This document shows, piece after piece, positions 6,236 through 7,878 of a stretch of DNA of 7,878 bases (position 1 is the first letter of the stretch; each line of letters begins with the position of its first letter). Under the pieces are notes generated by a model, which saw only the letters and a program-made list of their open reading frames with translations, was not told where the DNA came from and made no database searches. The DNA is from Nitrospirota bacterium (GTDB taxonomy: Bacteria > Nitrospirota > Thermodesulfovibrionia > UBA6902 > DSMQ01): positions 1 to 7,878 of the forward strand of contig JACQZD010000096.1 of assembly GCA_016207865.1 (NCBI GenBank). The letters run 5' to 3'. Both the position numbers and the translations under genes were made by a program.

Positions 6236-6974
6236 GTTTAAAATCCTTATTGTAAAGTTTAGATTCCTTCTTCAACTGCCCATCAGGCGCCTTAAGCGAC
6301 TCTCCAATATAAATCAATGCCGTCTTTACAATGCCGGCATTTTTCACCATTTCTGCAATGTCCTTCAACGCCCCTCTGATAATCCTTTCATCGTGCCATG
6401 ACACCCTTTCAATTACCGCAACAGGCGTATTCCCCGGATAGCCTTTTAACAATTCATCACGGACTTTTTCTATCATGCCGACGCTTAAAAAAATCACCAT
6501 TGTCGCATTGTGCTTTGCAAGTTCAGCCAGCTTCTCTGCCTCAGGCACAGGCGTCCTTCCCTCAATGCGCGTGAATATCACTGTCTGGCTTATCTCCGGA
6601 ATTGTCAGCTCTTGTCCGAGCGCAGCCGCGCCTGCCATTGCCGAGGAAACACCCGGAATAACTTCATAGTCAATTTTTAATTTCCTAAGTTTCTCTATTT
6701 GCTCTGATATCGCGCTGTAAAACGACGTATCTCCGGTATGGAGCCTCGCCACTGTACCGCCTTTAGTTATGGAATCCTTCATAATCCTGATTATTTCATC
6801 AAGAGTCATTTTAGATGAATCCTGCACCTCCGCCTTTATGCCCTTAAGAAGCTCCGGATTTACAAGACTTCCAGCGTAAATAACAACGTCAGCTTTATCA
6901 AGAATCCTTCTGCCCTTGATCGTTATGAGTTCAGGGTCTCCGGGGCCTGCGCCTATGAAATAAATCTTAGTCAT
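6219..6974 (-). CDS. cbiF: Cobalt-precorrin-4 C11-methyltransferase
   Basis: CbiF (CobM family) transfers a methyl group from SAM to C11 of cobalt-precorrin-4, giving cobalt-precorrin-5A, the substrate of CbiG. The 251-residue length is normal. Tetrapyrrole-methylase motifs are in order: FIGAGPGDPELIT (6-18), VIYAGSLV (31-38), ARLHTGDTSFYSAI (76-89, the loop next to the SAM pocket), EVIPGVSSAMAGAAALG (104-120, typical of CbiF/CobM), TVIFTRIEGRTPVPE (131-145) and FLSVGM (162-167). The ATG at 6974 has GAGAGG 4 bases upstream. It overlaps the HD gene by 8 bases (ATGACTAA) and the cbiG-cbiH fusion by 17 bases, so translation of the three is probably coupled. It lies directly upstream of the fusion carrying the preceding and following enzymatic steps. 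No repeat insertions are seen. The enzyme is soluble, with no signal peptide. Confidence 0.95.
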   Translation of the reverse strand: MTKIYFIGAGPGDPELITIKGRRILDKADVVIYAGSLVNPELLKGIKAEVQDSSKMTLDEIIRIMKDSITKGGTVARLHTGDTSFYSAISEQIEKLRKLKIDYEVIPGVSSAMAGAAALGQELTIPEISQTVIFTRIEGRTPVPEAEKLAELAKHNATMVIFLSVGMIEKVRDELLKGYPGNTPVAVIERVSWHDERIIRGALKDIAEMVKNAGIVKTALIYIGESLKAPDGQLKKESKLYNKDFKHGYRS

Positions 6975-7788
6975 TTTGCCTCTCTAAATGATTTTCTTGA
7001 TTGTCTGAGTCCAATCTTTGATTAATATATTCCTTCAGCGCACCTACTGCGCCATAAATTTCAGCTGTCTGCGGCAGTCCTGCAATAATCTTGTTTATGT
7101 AGTCTCTTTTCAGAAGCAGCTTAAAGGTACCCCTGAAATTCAGGTCATAAAGCCAGGTAAGATGCATCAGTTTAAAATCGCCCAGTGTCTTTAAAGTTGT
7201 ATATGATGGTATTTGTCCTTTGTAAAAACATGATAAGACTTCTTTTGAATATTCAGGCGAATCTACAAGACCGAGCCCGGCAGCTGAAGCCCTTCCCTCT
7301 TTGGGAGTTTCATCATATTCTATGAATACACGCAATATGTCCAGTTTGTCCGCATCCCGTATCAGCTTCAGGAAAGATATTAAGTCTTTGTCCTTTGAAT
7401 GCGGCAATTTAAAAGCACTATGGAATCTGACAGACCCTATAATCAGGTTCTGCTCTCTTCCCGGAAGTATATTAAGAACTTTCTCTCCGATAAGCGTCTT
7501 TGCCCCAAGGAGACCGTGATTAATGGAAATATTATCTTTAAATGTTTTATACCTTGCAAACTGCGGAAACCTTCCGACATCGTGGAAAAGGGCAATGGTT
7601 TCGGCAATCCGTATTTTATTGACATCATAAAATATATCTTTTGCTATTTTAATTATATTCCGGCAGACATGATGCGTGTGCTCAATCTTCAGGTCTATGT
7701 TTCTCTGTTCATTTTTATCAGTAAAGTTAAAAGACCGGCTATAATCAGAGAACCAATTTTTAAAGCAAATAATATCGTTATCAGTCAT
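6967..7788 (-). CDS. HD-domain metal-dependent phosphohydrolase, substrate unknown
   Basis: This 273-residue soluble protein has the HD superfamily signature: His37 in EHTHHV, the doublet His69-Asp70 in ALFHDVGRFPQF, then YKTFKDNISINHG with His91, His123 in RFHSAF, and Asp145/Asp147 in IRDADKLD. These would bind one or two divalent metal ions. FHDVGRFPQF followed by NHG is characteristic of a stand-alone HD family often annotated only as HD domain-containing protein. No fused regulatory domain or transmembrane segment is visible. The start ATG overlaps the preceding stop as ATGA (7785-7788), and the stop overlaps cbiF by 8 bases, so it is embedded in the cobalamin operon. A phosphatase role in that pathway, or housekeeping of nucleotides, is possible but not shown by the sequence. 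No good Shine-Dalgarno precedes it, which fits translation by coupling. Confidence 0.85.
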   Translation of the reverse strand: MTDNDIICFKNWFSDYSRSFNFTDKNEQRNIDLKIEHTHHVCRNIIKIAKDIFYDVNKIRIAETIALFHDVGRFPQFARYKTFKDNISINHGLLGAKTLIGEKVLNILPGREQNLIIGSVRFHSAFKLPHSKDKDLISFLKLIRDADKLDILRVFIEYDETPKEGRASAAGLGLVDSPEYSKEVLSCFYKGQIPSYTTLKTLGDFKLMHLTWLYDLNFRGTFKLLLKRDYINKIIAGLPQTAEIYGAVGALKEYINQRLDSDNQENHLERQND

Positions 7789-7878
7789 TTACGCACTATC
7801 ACCATGGAAAAATAATTCAGATCTTTTTCATTTACATCCCTGATATTTTTAAAAATTTTTTCATCTTCCATCCCAGCC
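7785..7878 (-). CDS. C-terminal end of an unidentified upstream gene, possibly a corrin methyltransferase (CbiE)
   Basis: The last 30 codons of a gene entering from the right edge are open to a TGA at 7785-7787, which overlaps the HD gene start as ATGA. The peptide contains GMEDEKIFKNIRDVNEKD and ends NYFSMVIVRK. A loop of the type G-x-x-D/E-E-x-I followed by a final beta strand F-S-x-V-I-V resembles the end of tetrapyrrole methylases such as CbiE (cobalt-precorrin-7 C5-methyltransferase), and the operon context fits. Thirty residues are too few for a firm assignment. That it is a coding end is supported by the ATGA overlap and by the two other minus-strand frames containing stops early or lacking this coupling. 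Confidence 0.5.
   Translation of the reverse strand, partial: AGMEDEKIFKNIRDVNEKDLNYFSMVIVRK

Noticed and set aside
7399..7815. 138-codon plus-strand open frame opposite the HD gene
   Set aside because: It is antisense to the HD-domain motifs and runs over the ATGA junction of two real minus-strand genes.

Overview
The window looks like a chromosomal segment of an anaerobic Gram-negative-type bacterium. RpoC carries the long insertion in its trigger loop (SI3-like), and the cobalamin genes belong to the cobalt-early (anaerobic, Cbi) pathway. The protein sequences and the style of dispersed repeats remind me of the Nitrospirota (Thermodesulfovibrio-like lineages), but this is an impression from memory and not a search result. 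Coding density is very high and the longest gap between genes is about 55 bases. No rRNA, tRNA, CRISPR array or insertion sequence is visible.

Bases 1-2638 (+) hold the C-terminal two thirds of rpoC, the RNA polymerase beta' subunit, cut by the window edge. A 55-base gap with a strong hairpin separates it from a small Mut7-C/PIN-like protein with a zinc ribbon (2694-3197, +). Everything to the right is on the minus strand and is read right to left: the tail of an unidentified gene, possibly cbiE (7785-7878), an HD-domain phosphohydrolase (6967-7788), cbiF (6219-6974), a cbiG-cbiH fusion (4352-6235), and a broken gene of a glutamine-amidotransferase-like (BPL_N-type) family (fragments 4135-4371 and 3174-4157). 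Neighbouring minus-strand genes overlap by 4, 8, 17 and 20 bases, so they form one translationally coupled operon. Its last gene converges on the Mut7-C gene with a 24-base overlap.

Functionally, CbiH (C17 methylation and ring contraction), CbiF (C11 methylation) and CbiG (opening of the delta-lactone, loss of acetaldehyde) catalyse three consecutive steps of corrin-ring synthesis. The fusion joins the first and third of them.

The most unusual content is a set of short repeats sitting inside the reading frames of the two distal operon genes. They are built in 7-base units. Two 91-base composite copies (4025-4115 and 5125-5215) share one layout: heptamers, a 21-base palindrome, heptamers, then a heptamer array. 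A third palindrome (5623-5656) and three more heptamer arrays (3425-3459, 3668-3701, 4778-4840) also lie in coding sequence. Copies of one family in different genes are read in the same frame and give the same peptides (TL[PS]TGRQA, ELRVKS, EGRR[LM]KD). In four arrays the irregular unit lies where a regular unit would create a stop codon. One composite forms the CbiG-CbiH linker and the other lies at the break in the damaged gene. rpoC, the Mut7-C gene, cbiF and the HD gene appear free of these repeats.
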